From Methanobacteriaceae archaeon (lineage in GTDB: Archaea > Methanobacteriota > Methanobacteria > Methanobacteriales > Methanobacteriaceae): 6,693 nucleotides of DNA. Positions 5,733 through 6,693 of this stretch are shown piece after piece. The notes under the pieces are model-generated. The model did not search any database and was not told the DNA's origin. It saw only the letters and a list, made by a program, of their open reading frames with translations. The first letter of the stretch is position 1. Every line of letters starts with the position of its first letter. Position numbers and translations under genes: made by a program. The stretch spans positions 1 through 6,693 of the forward strand of contig WOYJ01000077.1 in the NCBI GenBank assembly GCA_011620845.1, given 5' to 3'.

Positions 5733-6692
5733 TCACGATTTAGAAAACGCTGTGCCCACGTTCTTCATGTTCTCCAGGTAATTTTCGTCCAAATCATTGA
5801 CAAACAGGACTTCAGCTCCAATCTGGGATGCTATGGTTTCCATGAATTTAGGGTCGTACTGGGGCTCCACATAGACCACGGTGATGTTGTTTTCCTTGGC
5901 TATATCCACCATCATAGCTATCCGTTGTGGTGATGGTTCCTCGTCGTTTATCATAACCCCGGTCATAGTTAGGTTGTAGTCCCTGGCATAGTAGGCAAAG
6001 GCAGGGTGGTAGATCAGTATGGGTTTGGTTTTATTTTTTAATAGTTCTGTGGTGTTCCTATCGAGTTCGTCCAGTTTCGCCAAGTATTCGTCCCTGTTTT
6101 TCTGGTAATATTCCTTATTTTCAGGATCCACCTCAACCAGGCCTTCATAGATATTGTTCACCATTATCTTGGCATTCCGTGGGCTGGTCCAAACATGGGC
6201 GTCCATTATTCCATCATGGTGGTCCTCTATTTCATCTTCATGAGTTTCGGCTGTTTCACCCTCATGGGATTCTTCTGTTTCGCCTCCCTCAGAACTGGGT
6301 ATCAACTTTATCCCCTCTGAGGAATTAACAACCAACATGTTTGGATTGGATGATCTAAGCTTGTCCATGTAGTTATTTTCAAATTCCAACTGGGATCCTA
6401 TCATCACGTACATCTTGGCACTGGACACCTTGCTGAGCTGGGAGGGCAAGGGTTCATAGGTGTGCACATCAGCAGTGGAAGGCACCATAAGAGTTACATC
6501 AACCTTGTCTCCGCCTACCGCCTTTACAAATTCCACTTCTGGGGCAACGCTTACGATCACACCTATATTCTCCCCTGGATTTATCGGATTTACTCCATTC
6601 TCAGTATTAATTCTATCTACCGCTAAATAACCTAGAACTATACCGGTGATAATTATAACTATGATTACCAGGGCCAATCTATTTTTCTTGAT
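5733..6692 (-). CDS. znuA: zinc ABC transporter substrate-binding protein, 5' end cut by window edge
   Basis: A cluster A-I metal-binding protein (ZnuA/TroA family) held outside the cell by an N-terminal membrane anchor; it captures the metal for ZnuB. Numbering from the TTG codon at 6677, ligand histidines are H72 in ADVHTYEPLPSQ, H161 in DAHVWTSP and H224 in IYHPAFAYY, with an acidic C-terminal ligand likely in NDLDENY (294-300). A histidine as third ligand plus a His/acid-rich loop (about 129-158, H138, H146, H153, H154) favours zinc over manganese. The frame stays open past TTG 6677 to the window edge, reading IKKNRLALVI, an ideal basic start for the hydrophobic anchor, so the real start is very probably just outside. 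No lipobox cysteine follows the hydrophobic segment, so it is probably a membrane-anchored rather than lipid-anchored protein. First gene of znuA-znuC-znuB within the window. Confidence 0.93.
   Translation of the reverse strand: MKKNRLALVIIVIIITGIVLGYLAVDRINTENGVNPINPGENIGVIVSVAPEVEFVKAVGGDKVDVTLMVPSTADVHTYEPLPSQLSKVSSAKMYVMIGSQLEFENNYMDKLRSSNPNMLVVNSSEGIKLIPSSEGGETEESHEGETAETHEDEIEDHHDGIMDAHVWTSPRNAKIMVNNIYEGLVEVDPENKEYYQKNRDEYLAKLDELDRNTTELLKNKTKPILIYHPAFAYYARDYNLTMTGVMINDEEPSPQRIAMMVDIAKENNITVVYVEPQYDPKFMETIASQIGAEVLFVNDLDENYLENMKNVGTAFSKS
6204..6297 (-). repeat. His/acid-rich loop with short tandem repeat inside znuA
   Basis: The coding sequence for the metal-sensing loop includes two adjacent 8-residue units, GETEESHE and GETAETHE, followed by a looser acidic His pair (EDEIEDHHDG). 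Such loops are characteristic of zinc-specific ZnuA proteins and are thought to collect or sense zinc. The tandem copy suggests the loop length varies by small duplications. Confidence 0.6.
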
Positions 6693-6693
6693 C

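Noticed and set aside
6675..6677. TTG 6677 as the true znuA start
   Set aside because: The frame continues upstream as IKKNR, the expected basic segment before the membrane anchor, and no ribosome site is seen before the TTG within the remaining bases; the start is more likely outside the window.
1..6693. Mobile element, CRISPR array, tRNA or defence system
   Set aside because: No transposase or integrase, no regularly spaced repeats, no cloverleaf-like segment and no defence gene families were seen on reading both strands; every gap longer than 80 bases is described above.

Overview
The window looks like a piece of a euryarchaeal chromosome, most probably a methanogen of the Methanobacterium type. 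This rests on an archaeal SbcD/Mre11-related phosphoesterase next to an Lhr-type helicase, heavy use of AGG/AGA for arginine and ATA for isoleucine, strong GGAG-type ribosome binding sites, and TATA-like boxes at archaeal spacing rather than bacterial -35/-10 pairs. The lineage is an inference; there is no rRNA or other marker gene here.

Left part, plus strand (1-3500): a 245-residue metallophosphoesterase (92-829) is followed after 91 bases by an 859-residue Lhr-Core superfamily 2 helicase (921-3500). These are the archaeal relatives of two partners in the bacterial 'ligase-associated' DNA damage cluster (Lhr-Core helicase, PdeM-like phosphoesterase, MBL-fold exonuclease, ATP-dependent ligase), so the pair probably works in nucleic acid repair or processing. 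The gap between them holds an 18-bp inverted repeat and a weak TATA-like sequence.

Right part, minus strand (6692 down to 4090): a zinc-type ABC importer in the order znuA (binding protein, N-terminus cut by the window edge), znuC (ATPase), znuB (permease). znuA and znuC are 13 bases apart with a strong ribosome binding site between them; znuC and znuB are separated by an 88-base AT-rich gap that contains a repeated 9-mer. ZnuA has three conserved histidines and a His/acid-rich loop, which points to zinc. The promoter and any zinc operator lie outside the window.

Middle, minus strand (4052 to 3543): a small secreted or membrane protein gene downstream of znuB, convergent with lhr. It appears frameshifted. 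The 121-residue open frame stops after a non-hydrophobic tail, while the next frame continues as an excellent membrane segment pair that repeats the first half of the protein. A second frame break near its 5' end would restore a textbook signal peptide starting at a codon placed right at the predicted transcription start.

I see no mobile element, CRISPR array, RNA gene or clearly undescribed system. The most useful leads are the broken, internally duplicated membrane protein and the conserved phosphoesterase-helicase pairing.
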